5,982 bases of DNA from Halococcaceae archaeon (GTDB taxonomy: Archaea; Halobacteriota; Halobacteria; Halobacteriales; Halalkalicoccaceae), in NCBI GenBank assembly GCA_007129135.1, contig SKWB01000007.1, positions 1 through 5,982 on the forward strand. Reading direction: 5' to 3'. The position numbers were made by a program, and so were the translations under genes. How positions within the stretch are numbered: position 1 is the stretch's first letter; every line of letters starts with the position of its first letter. The notes under the pieces are model-generated. The model did no database searches and was not told the origin of the DNA. It saw nothing but the letters and a program-made list of their open reading frames with translations. This document shows positions 5,701-5,982 of the stretch, one piece after another.

Positions 5701-5982
5701 ATGAGCGAGGGTCGATACACCCACGTGAACGGCGAGGTCGTCCCCGAAGGCGAGGCGACGGTGAACGTCCGCGACCGGGGCTTTGCCTACGGCGACGCGG
5801 TCTTCGAGACGCTCAGAGCCTACGGCGGGGAGCTCTTCGAGTGGGAGGCCCACGCGAAGCGTCTGGCCGGTAGCTGTGACGCGCTCGGGATCGATCACGG
5901 GCTGAGCGACGGGGAGCTCCGCTCGCGGATCGACGAGACGCTCGCGGCCAACGGGTTCGAGGAGGCGTACGTCAAGCTCTCG
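5701..5982 (+). CDS. pabC: Class IV PLP-dependent enzyme, probably aminodeoxychorismate lyase (N-terminal 94 residues, runs off right edge)
   Basis: Probably splits 4-amino-4-deoxychorismate into p-aminobenzoate and pyruvate using pyridoxal phosphate. I translated 94 residues to the window edge. The class IV fold signature is clear: HVNGEVVPEGEATVNVRDRG (8-27), FAYGDAVFETLRAY (28-41), the HAKRL segment (51-55) with the arginine that contacts the PLP phosphate in this family, and AYVKLS (89-94) where the next strand begins. The catalytic lysine lies beyond the window, so it cannot be checked. Branched-chain (IlvE) and D-amino-acid aminotransferases share these N-terminal motifs. The PabC assignment rests mainly on the position one base after pabA and in the same operon as the synthase. 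The ATG is supported by a GGAGG 7 bases upstream. Confidence 0.8.
   Translation, partial: MSEGRYTHVNGEVVPEGEATVNVRDRGFAYGDAVFETLRAYGGELFEWEAHAKRLAGSCDALGIDHGLSDGELRSRIDETLAANGFEEAYVKLS

Noticed and set aside
4854..5720. Minus-strand open frame of 288 codons opposite pabA
   Set aside because: Antisense to a gene with a complete amidotransferase triad; no own motifs.

Overview
The window looks like a piece of a haloarchaeal (class Halobacteria) chromosome. The reasons are very high G+C with strong third-position GC, proteins rich in Asp/Glu, an archaeal-type promoter at leaderless distance (TTTTAAG about 29 bases before an ATG), and genes whose families match haloarchaeal versions, such as the archaeal D-aminoacyl-tRNA deacylase DTD2. 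It reads as ordinary core-genome DNA: coding density is high and I see no mobile element, CRISPR array, tRNA or rRNA.

The left third (1-1994) is on the minus strand. It carries a twelve-helix membrane protein of the sodium/calcium exchanger (CaCA) superfamily. Twelve bases downstream comes a GTG-started D-aminoacyl-tRNA deacylase that runs off the left edge. The two look like an operon, with a good Shine-Dalgarno at the junction. A 76-base divergent intergenic region follows, and everything to its right is on the plus strand.

The right two thirds hold aroE (shikimate dehydrogenase), a small acidic protein with a C-terminal helix-hairpin-helix domain, and then three tightly packed genes: a chorismate-binding synthase large subunit, its glutamine amidotransferase subunit, and a class IV PLP enzyme that runs off the right edge. 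The large and small subunits alone could be anthranilate synthase (trpEG). The class IV enzyme one base downstream makes aminodeoxychorismate synthase plus lyase (pabB-pabA-pabC, p-aminobenzoate for folate) the better reading. AroE supplies the pathway to chorismate, the substrate of PabBA, so most of the plus-strand genes lie on one biosynthetic line.

The points most worth a second look are the mixed TrpE/PabB signature of the large subunit, a lysine inside the second ion-binding repeat of the exchanger, and the small helix-hairpin-helix protein of unknown role between two chorismate-pathway genes. I found no clear evidence of an undescribed system.
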